DNA from: Fervidobacterium thailandense
GTDB lineage: Bacteria > Thermotogota > Thermotogae > Thermotogales > Fervidobacteriaceae
Direction of reading: 5' to 3'
NCBI RefSeq assembly: GCF_001719065.1
Contig: NZ_LWAF01000004.1
Span: 62,001-126,000 of the forward strand
DNA: 64,000 bases
This document shows, piece by piece, positions 35,486-43,924 of this stretch. Positions within the stretch are counted from its first letter, which is position 1, and each line of letters begins with the position of its first letter. A program made the position numbers and the translations under genes. Under the pieces are notes generated by a model. The model was given only the letters and a program-made list of their open reading frames with translations. It ran no database searches and was not told the origin of the DNA.

Positions 35486-36844
35486 ATGGTAGCTTTAATA
35501 TTCACAATCCACCTCTTTTTCGCTACCGTGTACTTGGTTATAAAAGAGCCGGAGGTGGTTGTGAAAAACAGGAAGATAATCTTCGATTATGCGCGCGTTT
35601 CCCTCGGTGTTCTCGGACTCTTGATCGCTTCCGGTATCGCGTCGTTGACCACGGTAAAGGAAGCGATTATGCCACAGATGAACATCGTGCCGTGGCAAAT
35701 TCTGATCATCTTCTTCGGCTCGGCCTATATCTGTTCTTCGCTCGATGAATCCGGTGTTCTGAAGTTTGTGGCGTACAAATTCGCAACGAACACAAAGAAT
35801 GGAAGAGAGTTATTTTTCAAACTCACGCTACTGGCCGGTATATTAACGGTCTTTACCTCAAACGATATCGTCACCTTAACACTCACACCAATTATAGTTT
35901 ACATAGCCCAGTATGCACACATAGACCCCTTGCCGTACTTGATAACTACGTTCTTCACGTCCAACACTTGGAGTATGTTCTTCTACATTGGAAATCCAAC
36001 CAATGTGATCGTCGCGCAAGCGTACCGTCTTAACTTTGCCACGTACGCCAAGTACATGTTTCTTCCCACGCTTACCGCAATCCTCACATCCATAATCGGT
36101 TTCTACTTGCGCTACAGGAACAAACTCCCGGAAAGCATCACGTTGGAGTCGAAAGAATCTTTCAGCCTTGATAAGGTTATTAAGGATAAAAGGTACGCCT
36201 TCTTGTCGTCCGCGTTTTTCGTGGTATTCTTTTTTACCATAGCACTTGGCGATGTCGTTGGGATTGAACTATGGAAAGCCATCTCGATCTTTTCAGCCAT
36301 ATACTTGCTCTTAAATCTCGCATTCTCGGACGTTTTATCGACTCGCGATGAGGTAGTAGTAGAGATGGGAAGATTCGACTATAACTTGACATTTTTAGTG
36401 GATACACTCAGAAGGGTACCATGGAAGATGCTACCAATGGTCGTTACCTTCTTTGTGTTTGTTCACATCTTCACCACTTTCGGATTAACGAGGTACCTGT
36501 CAACGTTTTTCAGCTTCCGTGACGAGCTCATCGGAACGGTTGTAACCTCGTTCGTTTCGGCCTTCGCTGCCAACATCATGATAAACCAGCCGATGACCAT
36601 TTTCTTCGCCCAAATGCTCTACGACAGACCTGTCAACTATGCGATGAGTTTGGTACTCGGTTCAAACATAGGCGGGAACATCACATTGATAGGTGCCCTT
36701 GCGGGTGTCATGTGGTCACGAATTCTCAAGTATTACAACATCGAGATGAACAACAAAAAATTCACAAGGGAAACCTTTCTTATCGCCATGCTCGTACTTT
36801 TGTTCTCAAGCCTGGCAATACACTTATTTACGAAAATCTTCTAA
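35486..36844 (+). CDS. IT-superfamily permease (ArsB-like), copy 3
   Basis: 452 residues, ATG start after GGGGTGATGAG. Multiple hydrophobic helices and a weaker version of the superfamily repeats: TSNDIVTLTLTPIIVYIAQ with FYIGNPTNVIVAQAYRLNF in the first half, and MINQPMTIFFAQML with GSNIGGNITLIGALAGVMW in the second. The first repeat has NPTN in place of DPPN. Probably an anion or cation permease; substrate unknown. It is divergent from the DHH operon and followed by a VUT-family transporter 55 bases downstream. Confidence 0.85.
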   Translation: MVALIFTIHLFFATVYLVIKEPEVVVKNRKIIFDYARVSLGVLGLLIASGIASLTTVKEAIMPQMNIVPWQILIIFFGSAYICSSLDESGVLKFVAYKFATNTKNGRELFFKLTLLAGILTVFTSNDIVTLTLTPIIVYIAQYAHIDPLPYLITTFFTSNTWSMFFYIGNPTNVIVAQAYRLNFATYAKYMFLPTLTAILTSIIGFYLRYRNKLPESITLESKESFSLDKVIKDKRYAFLSSAFFVVFFFTIALGDVVGIELWKAISIFSAIYLLLNLAFSDVLSTRDEVVVEMGRFDYNLTFLVDTLRRVPWKMLPMVVTFFVFVHIFTTFGLTRYLSTFFSFRDELIGTVVTSFVSAFAANIMINQPMTIFFAQMLYDRPVNYAMSLVLGSNIGGNITLIGALAGVMWSRILKYYNIEMNNKKFTRETFLIAMLVLLFSSLAIHLFTKIF

Positions 36845-36899
36845 TGGCGATTGATTTTTTCCAGTTGAATGATAACATATACCTGAAAGGAGGTAAAGT

Positions 36900-37625
36900 A
36901 TGCCACAGGCAAGTCTCCTCTCAAACCTTTTGGTACTCGCTTTGGAGTACATCTGGTCTTCTATTATCGTGTTGTTAGCCTTGCGATTCATAAAAAAAGA
37001 AGGTGCATACGTTGCCTTGGCAACGCTCATCATTGCATCTAACCTCGGTGTTGCCAAACTTTTCAACCTCTTCAACCTGGAAGTAACCGCCGCGAACATG
37101 AGCATGGGGATGGCGTTTGTGATTTACTCGATAGTCACCGAAGTGTACGGTAAAAGGGAAGGCCAGAAGGCTGTCTGGGTTGGTTTCTTCGCACAGTTCG
37201 CCTTTGTTATGCTTGGCTTGATTTACACAAGTTACGTACCGTCACAAAACGACTTTGCTCAAAGTTACTTGAGCCAAGCTTTCTCGATAACACCTCGAAT
37301 AGCACTTGCCAGCTGGATCGCGTACATACTATCCGGCTATACCGCCGTTTTCATCCACAACGCCTTGAAGCAAAAGACAAAACTCTGGTTCAGGAACAAC
37401 TTAGCCACGAAAGTTGGACAGATAGTCGATAACCTGGTCTTTGTGACGATAGCGTTCCTCGGCCTTGTGGACTTCCGAACTTACCTAAGCATATTCCTCA
37501 CAACAACACTGGTAGAATTCGTCCTCGATTACGTCGACACATGGGTCGTTTACGTCGGGGTTAGGTTCCTTAAAGCGGAAGATGGAGAAAATGAGAGTTT
37601 GGAGGACTTGACAGCGAACGGATAA
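36900..37625 (+). CDS. VUT family / queuosine-precursor (YhhQ-type) transporter
   Basis: 241 residues with about six membrane helices, ATG start after AAAGGAGGTAAAGT. Family hallmarks: ATLIIASNLGVAKLFNL near 45, MAFVIYSIVTEVYGKREGQKAVWVGF near 70, and the late NNLATKVGQIVDNLVFVTIAF. YhhQ-type members import 7-cyano- or 7-aminomethyl-7-deazaguanine. No queuosine genes or obvious preQ1 riboswitch lie in the window, so the substrate is inferred from family only. Confidence 0.83.
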   Translation: MPQASLLSNLLVLALEYIWSSIIVLLALRFIKKEGAYVALATLIIASNLGVAKLFNLFNLEVTAANMSMGMAFVIYSIVTEVYGKREGQKAVWVGFFAQFAFVMLGLIYTSYVPSQNDFAQSYLSQAFSITPRIALASWIAYILSGYTAVFIHNALKQKTKLWFRNNLATKVGQIVDNLVFVTIAFLGLVDFRTYLSIFLTTTLVEFVLDYVDTWVVYVGVRFLKAEDGENESLEDLTANG

Positions 37626-37663
37626 AAGTGGGGGTTCTGAAGTACCGAGGACGTGGAAAAATG

Positions 37664-37694
37664 AAGCGGGGCAAAATTAGGAGCCCCGCTTTTT
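37664..37694 (+). terminator. Intrinsic terminator upstream of flgA
   Basis: AAGCGGGGC / GCCCCGCTT stem with an AT-rich loop and a T5 tail; ends the transporter transcript. Confidence 0.88.
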
Positions 37695-37738
37695 GTTGAA
37701 AAATGATATAGGTAGAGAACTATCAGGGAGGTTTCCAA

Positions 37739-38707
37739 GTGAGCTATTGTGCAGAGCGTTCAAGCTTAATGGTGAAGTTTTTCTTCATATTGACGATCGT
37801 ACCGGTTTTGAGCGGCTTCGGTTATAAAGTCGTTTTCGCCGATCGTGCAACAACATTCGGTGGACCGGTTACGATGAACGAACTTGTGCTCGAAAGTGAT
37901 ATACCGGCAGAAGTACTCAAAGGTATTGTGGTGGCCTATGTACCAAGCGGGGCAACAACAAGTCTCGATAAAAGACTCCTCGTTACGTTGCTCAAAAGAA
38001 AAGTCAGAGAACTCGAGGTCGATCTTGGACAATCCAACGTTGTGTGGATCGAGGCAAAGAGGGAACCAACCGAACGGGAACTGAAAGAGACCATTGTCAC
38101 CAGCGATGAAGAGCTCATCAAACTTGTACACGAAGAGCTTTACAATTACTATCCACGTGAGACCAAGTTCGAGCTGAGGTCGAAAACGGGCACGATTCCG
38201 AAGCATACGGACTTTTCTGTGAGCGTAAATATAAGCAACAAAGCCACTCCCAGCGTTCGTGTTACGTTCAGAAACGCTGGAAAAGTGGTTGGATACGTGC
38301 TCTATCAATTCTCCGCGTCCCTTATGAGGAAAGTAGCGGTCGCCAATAGAAGAATTAATAAGGACGAGGTTATAAGCGCTTCCGATGTTAAGTTCGTTGA
38401 AACGAACATCTTCTCACTCGTGAAGGCACCAGTGTTCGAGGAAGATCTTCCACTTTTCGCTCGAAAAAACTTTTTGAAAGAAGAAGTACTTGATTTAAAG
38501 TACCTCGACGAGGTCCCAACGATTTTGAAGGGGCAACTTACCCGGGCTTTCAGTGTTGTCGGTGGTGTAACGGTCTCAACTCTCGTACAAGCTCTCGAAA
38601 GTGGTTATGCGGGGAACGTGGTAAGTGTCAAAACCGTTGATGGTAGCGTTATCTTGAAGGGAATAGTCATGGACGACGGTACAGTAATCGTGTTGGAGGT
38701 GAAGTGA
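37739..38707 (+). CDS. flgA: Flagellar P-ring assembly protein FlgA
   Basis: 322 residues, GTG start with GGGAGG 7 bases upstream and a signal peptide within the first 33 residues. The C-terminal third carries the SAF domain (KVAVANRRINKDEVISASDVKFVETN) and the FlgA end (GQLTRAFSVVGGVTVSTLVQALESG ... VSVKTVDGSVILKGIVMDDGTV). FlgA is the periplasmic chaperone for P-ring assembly. It overlaps flgH by 4 bases, forming flgA-flgH-flgI. Confidence 0.88.
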   Translation: MSYCAERSSLMVKFFFILTIVPVLSGFGYKVVFADRATTFGGPVTMNELVLESDIPAEVLKGIVVAYVPSGATTSLDKRLLVTLLKRKVRELEVDLGQSNVVWIEAKREPTERELKETIVTSDEELIKLVHEELYNYYPRETKFELRSKTGTIPKHTDFSVSVNISNKATPSVRVTFRNAGKVVGYVLYQFSASLMRKVAVANRRINKDEVISASDVKFVETNIFSLVKAPVFEEDLPLFARKNFLKEEVLDLKYLDEVPTILKGQLTRAFSVVGGVTVSTLVQALESGYAGNVVSVKTVDGSVILKGIVMDDGTVIVLEVK

Positions 38708-39306
38708 TGAAAAAGCTCTTCGGAATGGTTGTGCTACTGGTTGTGACTGTTTCGATGCTTGGGACATCACTGTACACGAATTCAAACAATCCGCAATTCA
38801 AGAATCTGATCGGAACTTACAAACCAACCAAGGTGGGGGACTACATAACTATCGTGGTTTACGAGTCACCACGTATTTCAACCTCTTCGCAGGTGAATTC
38901 ACTTGCAAGTGCGTTCCTGAACGCACTTAACACCGGTACAAAGTTGATTGGACTCGATCTCAGCAGATACCTCCCAAACACCGCTCAGCCAACTGATAAG
39001 AGGGATAACAAAAGCCAAGCAAATGCTGTAGTTGAATTAACAGCAGTCGTTAAAGACGTCGACAGCACCGGAAAACTTTTCGTCGAGGGAAGAAAGCAGA
39101 TAAAGGTTGGAAACGACTTAAGGGAAATCATCGTAACTGGATGGGTGCATCCAGATAGCATCAAACCAGGTAATCTGGTCAACTCGACTGACCTGATCAA
39201 CGCTCAAATTTGGGAAAACGGAAAGATCGTGTTCCAGGACGAGCCACAGCAAAGCTCCTGGCTCGGTTTAATCTTAGCTTCCATCGCAAGTTTATTTAGG
39301 TTTTAA
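38704..39306 (+). CDS. flgH: Flagellar L-ring protein FlgH
   Basis: 200 residues with a signal peptide (about 1-24). The FlgH core is present: TKVGDYITIVVYES, NAVVELTAVVKDVDSTGKLFVEGRKQIKVGNDLREIIVTGWVHPDSI and the later LINAQIWENGKIVF. No lipobox cysteine is visible near the signal peptide cleavage site, unlike many proteobacterial FlgH proteins. It forms the L ring in the outer layer around the flagellar rod, consistent with a diderm envelope. Confidence 0.9.
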   Translation: MMKKLFGMVVLLVVTVSMLGTSLYTNSNNPQFKNLIGTYKPTKVGDYITIVVYESPRISTSSQVNSLASAFLNALNTGTKLIGLDLSRYLPNTAQPTDKRDNKSQANAVVELTAVVKDVDSTGKLFVEGRKQIKVGNDLREIIVTGWVHPDSIKPGNLVNSTDLINAQIWENGKIVFQDEPQQSSWLGLILASIASLFRF

Positions 39307-39343
39307 CAATGAAAGGAAAACGTTGAAAGGAAGGAGATTCGGT

Positions 39344-40351
39344 ATGTCCATTCGTAAACTCACGTACATCTTGTTGATCTTGTTAACGGTCTTAACTGTG
39401 ACGTATGGACTCTCCGTTAACGTGCGCATCAAGGACATCGCGAAATTCAGAGGAGCCAGGGATAATCAGCTCTTCGGTGTGGGACTCGTCGTTGGTTTGA
39501 ACGGCACGGGAGACAGCGGCACACTCAACTCCACCCTCATCTCGAATATGTTAAAGAATTTTGGCGTGAACGTTGATCCGAACTTGCTTAAAACAAGGAA
39601 TGCTGCCCTTGTTATGGTCGTAGCTGACATCCCACCTTACTACAAACCTGGCATGCGCTTGGACGTCCAGGTTGCGAGTATAAACGATGCAAAAAGTTTG
39701 AGAAACGGCATTCTACTTCAAACACCACTTTACGGCGCCGATGGAAACGTGTACGCTGTTGCGCAAGGTCCCATCTCAGTTGGTGGTGAGGATGTCAAGG
39801 ACAGTGCTAACTTACAAAAACGCTTTCCCGTGGTTGGTTACATTCCTAATGGAGCGTTGATAGAGCGGGAAATTCCGATGAACGTTCTTGATTCAAATTC
39901 CGTCACGCTGCTGCTGAACCGTCCGGACTTCACAACGGCAGCCAGAACCGCGCTCGCCATCAACCAAAAATTCGGTGTTACGCTCGCCAAGGCAATCGAC
40001 GCTTCAAGTATCAAAGTGAACGTCCCCAGCGCATTTTCAGATGACGTTATCGCTTTCCTTGCGTTGCTCGAGGAGATAGAAGTTCCCGTTGACACACCCG
40101 CACAGGTTGTCATCAACGAACGAACCGGAACTGTTGTGTTCGGTGGAGATGTTAAAATCGCCGATTTCGTACTTTCTTACGGAAATTTTGTCGTCGTAAT
40201 TCAAAATGGTAAGATAAACGACCAGCAAGCAACTATCGGCAATTTGATAACCGCTCTCAAATCTCTGGGGGCAAAACCCCAAGATATTATTGCGATCATC
40301 CAAGAACTCCATAAAGCTGGCGTCATCTTCGCACAGTTACGTATCATGTGA
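39344..40351 (+). CDS. flgI: Flagellar P-ring protein FlgI
   Basis: 335 residues from the ATG at 39344 (AAGGAGATTCGGT just upstream); a TTG 21 bases earlier lies before that site. Signal peptide, then FlgI motifs: RIKDIAKFRGARDNQLFGVGLVVGLNGTGDSG, MLKNFGVNV, NAALVMVVADIPPY, GMRLDVQVASINDAKSLRNGILLQTPL, VVINERTGTVVFGGDVKI and the C-terminal LGAKPQDIIAIIQELHKAGVIFAQLRIM. It forms the ring in the peptidoglycan layer. No flgJ follows; the next gene is on the other strand. Confidence 0.95.
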   Translation: MSIRKLTYILLILLTVLTVTYGLSVNVRIKDIAKFRGARDNQLFGVGLVVGLNGTGDSGTLNSTLISNMLKNFGVNVDPNLLKTRNAALVMVVADIPPYYKPGMRLDVQVASINDAKSLRNGILLQTPLYGADGNVYAVAQGPISVGGEDVKDSANLQKRFPVVGYIPNGALIEREIPMNVLDSNSVTLLLNRPDFTTAARTALAINQKFGVTLAKAIDASSIKVNVPSAFSDDVIAFLALLEEIEVPVDTPAQVVINERTGTVVFGGDVKIADFVLSYGNFVVVIQNGKINDQQATIGNLITALKSLGAKPQDIIAIIQELHKAGVIFAQLRIM

Positions 40352-40366
40352 GCTTACCGCATAAAT

Positions 40367-41125
40367 TCACCGCATGATAATTCTTACCATCAAAAGTGCC
40401 AGGACAACAATCATCACCGGTTTGATAATCCTGGCACCTTTTTTTAACGCAAGTCCCGTGCCCAACCAGTTGCCGATGATACCGAAAAGCGCAGCAGGTA
40501 ACCCTAAGGAATAAATAACTTTATTCCCAATAAGAAAAGTCACCAAAGCACCAACGTTCGAGGCGAGGTTCACGATTTTCGCGGTACCAGAGGCTTGAAC
40601 ATGTGTCAGGCTGAGTACCGACACGTAAAGTATGATGAGGAATGTGCCCGTACCGGGGCCAAAGAACCCGTCGTACAACCCAATTAGACCACCGATCAAA
40701 AAGGCCAGCATGTACTGCTTTAAAGTACTTCGTGGTTTGTTTTGTCCATTAGCGTCCTTTTTTCCAACTAATACAAAAAAAGCCGCAACCGGTATGAGTA
40801 CTGTGAGTACCTTTTTCAACAACGATTCGGGGATGAAAAGAACCAACCTCGCTCCAACGACGGAGCCAACAAGTGCACCGATAGTCGACGGTACGCCGAT
40901 TCGAAAGACAACAGCTCCTTTCTTTGCGTACCGTATCATGCTGAAGAGTGTACCTATCGTAGACGACAACTTATTCGTTGCCAGCGCGTTGTGACTCGGC
41001 AACCCAACGAAAAGGTACGCCGGGAGCGAGATCAACCCTCCTCCACCAGCTATCGAATCAACAAATCCGGCAAGAAAGACCATACCAAAGAGAATGAGCC
41101 TATCGATAATGCTTATTTCAATCAT
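40367..41125 (-). CDS. TauE/SafE (TSUP) family permease
   Basis: 252 residues with about eight helices. N-terminal GFVDSIAGGGGLISLPAYLFVGLPSHNALATNKLSS and the second repeat GLIGLYDGFFGPGTGTFLIILY are the TSUP signatures; the GGGG and FFGPGTGTF loops mark the two halves. Members move sulfite, sulfonates or related organic anions; the substrate here is not known. It follows a VIT-family transporter by 24 bases on the minus strand. Confidence 0.9.
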   Translation of the reverse strand: MIEISIIDRLILFGMVFLAGFVDSIAGGGGLISLPAYLFVGLPSHNALATNKLSSTIGTLFSMIRYAKKGAVVFRIGVPSTIGALVGSVVGARLVLFIPESLLKKVLTVLIPVAAFFVLVGKKDANGQNKPRSTLKQYMLAFLIGGLIGLYDGFFGPGTGTFLIILYVSVLSLTHVQASGTAKIVNLASNVGALVTFLIGNKVIYSLGLPAALFGIIGNWLGTGLALKKGARIIKPVMIVVLALLMVRIIMR

Positions 41126-41149
41126 TGATCTGGCTCCCTTCTGAATTCT

Positions 41150-41977
41150 CTACACAACGATACCGAATACCGTTCTCAAGAGCCAACCGATAAAGTAAGC
41201 AACCGCGGCACTCGTACCACCAACAAACAGCATTTCCAACCCACCTTTGTACCATTTAACCCCGGTAACCACCTGCCTAAGTGCGCCAACGAAGAATAAC
41301 GTTGCGGCGGTAATAACACAGGAAAGCATGAACTGATGATTAGCAATGAACGACCAGGTGGAAGCAAAAACGTAAGTCACCAGGGGCATAAAACCTGCGA
41401 TGATGAACGAAAAGAACGTCACCAAAGCGCTCTTCAGGGGAGACGTGTCATCTTCAAACAGCCCAAGTTCCTCGTGAAGCATCGTTTCGATCCAAAGTTC
41501 TTTGTTGCTCGTAATTGCATCGACAAGCGCCTCCAGCTTTTCTCCACTCAAACCTTTCCGTTTGTATATCTCCCTGACCTCAAGCTTCTCCGCCTCGGGG
41601 AGGTGTTCCACTTCCCACAGTTCCCTCTCGCGCTCAGCTTTGATGTAATCTTTTTCTGACTTTTCGGAAAGATAATCCCCAATGGCCATCGAAAGCCCAT
41701 CAGCAAACAAGTTTGCAAGCCCAACGATCAAGGCTACCGTCGGACTCAAATTTGCCCCTGCAACACCCGAAATAGCTGCAAAAGTCGTCACTATACCATC
41801 ACTCGCCCCGTACACAGCCTGACCAATGTACTTACCTTGCTCCGTCTTATGCCAAGGTTCTTTACCGATCTCCTCCGGTGAGTGAAGCCTTCTGTGCATT
41901 TCCAGATCACCATTCAGGAACGCTTGCCGAGCCCTTTCAACCCGCGTTTTCCCCACCTTCTTCAGAAACCTGAGCAC
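41150..41977 (-). CDS. VIT1/CCC1-family iron/manganese transporter
   Basis: 275 residues, GTG start preceded by GGAGGTGAGG. Domain order: helix 1 region QAVYGASDGIVTTFAAISGVAGA, helix 2 GLANLFADGLSMAIGDYLSEKSEKDYIKAERERE with conserved metal-site Asp and Glu positions, a cytoplasmic helical metal-binding insertion (about 110-180, ETMLHEELGL), then helices 3-5. Family members export ferrous iron or manganese from the cytoplasm. Regulation by iron is possible but not visible. Confidence 0.9.
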   Translation of the reverse strand: MLRFLKKVGKTRVERARQAFLNGDLEMHRRLHSPEEIGKEPWHKTEQGKYIGQAVYGASDGIVTTFAAISGVAGANLSPTVALIVGLANLFADGLSMAIGDYLSEKSEKDYIKAERERELWEVEHLPEAEKLEVREIYKRKGLSGEKLEALVDAITSNKELWIETMLHEELGLFEDDTSPLKSALVTFFSFIIAGFMPLVTYVFASTWSFIANHQFMLSCVITAATLFFVGALRQVVTGVKWYKGGLEMLFVGGTSAAVAYFIGWLLRTVFGIVV

Positions 41978-42026
41978 AAAATCCTCACCTCCAAGTTTAT
42001 TTGAGTTCCGTACGCCAACAATTTTT

Positions 42027-42032
42027 ATTATA
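42027..42032 (-). promoter_or_regulatory. Probable -10 element for the VIT/TSUP genes
   Basis: Minus-strand TATAAT about 50 bases upstream of the VIT-family start; no clear -35. Confidence 0.45.
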
Positions 42033-42118
42033 CAGCAACAGAACTACACCATAGATGAGGACACTAAGTGTTACACTCATTTAACTTCATTTTTTCATCA
42101 ACTCCACACGTATCCCTC

Positions 42119-42146
42119 TTGACAAACCACATTTCTTTGGTATTAT
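42119..42146 (+). promoter_or_regulatory. Promoter of the tRNA cluster
   Basis: TTGACA (42119-42124), 16-base spacer, TATTAT (42141-42146), about 42 bases upstream of tRNA-Glu. Confidence 0.75.
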
Positions 42147-42187
42147 TGGAAACGGTCATCAAAATCGACCATATATCTTTTTCCGAT

Positions 42188-42263
42188 GCCCCCATCGTCT
42201 AGCGGTCTAGGACACTGGCCTTTCAAGCCAGCGGCACGGGTTCGAATCCCGTTGGGGGCGCCA
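42188..42263 (+). tRNA. tRNA-Glu (TTC), CCA encoded
   Basis: 76 bases with a 7-bp acceptor stem GCCCCCA/TGGGGGC, anticodon loop CTTTCAA between CTGGC and GCCAG, T loop GGTTCGAATCC, and genomic CCA. Confidence 0.98.
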
Positions 42264-42300
42264 GTTTTTAAATATAAATCCTGCCTAAGTCCAGAAGCGT

Positions 42301-42375
42301 GGGTGCGTAGCTCAGAGGGAGAGCGTCTGCCTTACGAGCAGAAGGTCGTAGGTTCAAGTCCTGCCGCACCCACCA
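42301..42375 (+). tRNA. tRNA-Val (TAC), CCA encoded
   Basis: 75 bases; acceptor GGGTGCG/CGCACCC, anticodon stem TCTGC/GCAGA with loop CTTACGA giving TAC, T arm GGTTCAAGTCC, genomic CCA. Position 37 is G, where A is more usual in tRNA-Val. Confidence 0.97.
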
Positions 42376-42423
42376 CGGGAAGAAATAAATGAGTTGATAA
42401 AAGTAAATAACTAAAAAGTGTGT

Positions 42424-42499
42424 GGCCAGGTAGCTCAGTTGGTAGAGCAGTGGACTGAAAATCCACGTGTCGACGGTTCGATTCCGTCCCTGGCCACCA
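42424..42499 (+). tRNA. tRNA-Phe (GAA), CCA encoded
   Basis: 76 bases; acceptor GGCCAGG/CCTGGCC, anticodon stem GTGGA/TCCAC with loop CTGAAAA, T arm GGTTCGATTCC, genomic CCA. Confidence 0.98.
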
Positions 42500-42656
42500 T
42501 TTTTATTTTTCTTGAACCAATCGCGAGCTCCCCGGGTCTAAATCAATGTACCACCTGCTTGGGTCGTTTTATAACGTTTTAACGTTTTGACGTTCTTAGG
42601 TATAGGGAAACCAGAATCTTAGAGTCTGTTCGACGATATGATTGGGGTACGATAGT

Positions 42657-43880
42657 AAAGGGTATGCCGCCCGGTCTCCAACAAAAACTTCGGTCTTTGA
42701 AATCTTTTTTGACTCTCAAAAGCGCTATTTTCCTCAGCTTTGCCAAAACATCATCCCCGCTGCTCTCGCAGCTTAACTTCTTCTGTATTCCACTTTCATT
42801 TACTCAACACGCTCCACAACTCAGCCAAACGCAAATAGCTCTTCAAAATGATTCACCAGGTACTCCACCAGTGGTCTTTGTATCTTCACCCAGTCTCCTG
42901 GCTCTTGCATTCTCAACTCCCGCTTGATGTTGTGGAGCACAACAAATGCTTTGATGTACTCAATCACGTTTGATAGCTTCTTGAACCCTCTTCTGATTTG
43001 CGTGAACATCGCAAGAAGGCTGTTTCTTGATTCTACCGCTTGATTTACTCTGGAGCTGACGGTTTTGTGGGAAATGTTTAGATACTCACAGGCTTGAGCG
43101 TATGAGGTTAATCCATCAGATAGCACAAGCTTTGGCCGACAAGGGAATATTAGCTTGATGGCCTCAAGAGTATCACGGTTGAGAGAGACACGGAAGTTAG
43201 CAATCAGGTAGTTATCGAAGCTAACGGCAAGGAAGACATAGATGGTATCGGTCTTTCCCTTTGAAGCGAGTTTTTCGAACTTTTCATCGACACAAAGGAC
43301 CTCAAAATGGATGGGAGTAAACTTGATGGCAGAAGAGAGTGCTTTTATCCAGCGGTAGATGGTAGAAACACTCGGGGAGTAGCCGTTGAGAGATAGGACG
43401 TTTCTGATTTGTCTGAATGAGAGGTTAGAGAAGAAGAGGATGAAGGCAAGAAGGCAGATGAAGAGAGGGTAGTTTGGGGAGAAAGGCAAGGGGTTGGTTT
43501 GAGGAGAGGAGTTTTTGAGTAAGTAAACGTTAGACTTATACTTGCATTTACGGCAGCGGAAACGGACGAAAGAAGAGCGGATTTTGAAGATTTCCATGGT
43601 GTTGTTGCAGTGAGGGCACCTGGGGTAGGAGAAGTTGAAGAGCTTGTTAGGGTTTGGTGAGCGAGGGGCTTTTGGGAACGAGAAAGTGCGTTTGCAGTTA
43701 GGGCAGATGAAGCTGAAGACCTGGGTAAGGGAGCCGTCAGGAGCACGGCGGAAGTAGCGGGAATTGACGTAGACTTTGGGATGATGGCAGTAGGGGCATG
43801 AAGGTCTTTGAGGAAGGTTGAGTTTTCTTGGCATAGGGTATACCTCCTTTCGTGGGGTGGAGGGGGGTGTACCCCTTTTT
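42657..43880 (-). mobile_element. Insertion sequence 1 (zinc-ribbon DDE transposase)
   Basis: Approximate ends come from imperfect inverted repeats: AAAGGGTATGCCGCCC at the left and, read on the other strand, AAAGGGGTACACCCCCC at the right. The element holds one transposase gene. A decayed relative lies at about 44985-45425. I could not fix a target duplication. About 155 bases between tRNA-Phe and the left end show nothing coding. Confidence 0.75.
42821..43834 (-). CDS. Transposase, IS6-like DDE type with N-terminal zinc ribbons
   Basis: 337 residues from ATG 43834 (AAAGGAGG upstream). Two N-terminal zinc-ribbon motifs are visible (CPYC...CPNC and CPHC...CRKC). The catalytic domain shows LCVDEKF (first Asp, about 183), VLSDGLTSY (second Asp, about 241) and NQAVESRNSLL (Glu, about 268) with a KAFVVLHNIKRE C-terminal motif. 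The D-to-E gap is shorter than in classic IS6 members, so the family label is tentative. The frame is intact, so the element may be active. Confidence 0.85.
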   Translation of the reverse strand: MPRKLNLPQRPSCPYCHHPKVYVNSRYFRRAPDGSLTQVFSFICPNCKRTFSFPKAPRSPNPNKLFNFSYPRCPHCNNTMEIFKIRSSFVRFRCRKCKYKSNVYLLKNSSPQTNPLPFSPNYPLFICLLAFILFFSNLSFRQIRNVLSLNGYSPSVSTIYRWIKALSSAIKFTPIHFEVLCVDEKFEKLASKGKTDTIYVFLAVSFDNYLIANFRVSLNRDTLEAIKLIFPCRPKLVLSDGLTSYAQACEYLNISHKTVSSRVNQAVESRNSLLAMFTQIRRGFKKLSNVIEYIKAFVVLHNIKRELRMQEPGDWVKIQRPLVEYLVNHFEELFAFG

Positions 43881-43924
43881 AAGGAATTATACAACAATTC
43901 GGTGGGTTTTCATAATTTCATGGA

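Noticed and set aside
36845-36899. preQ1 riboswitch before the VUT-family transporter
   Set aside because: The 55-base leader lacks the preQ1-I pattern and has only a ribosome binding site.
42664-42927. Plus-strand open frame within insertion sequence 1
   Set aside because: It overlaps the transposase gene and the terminal repeat, and has no ribosome binding site or family signal.
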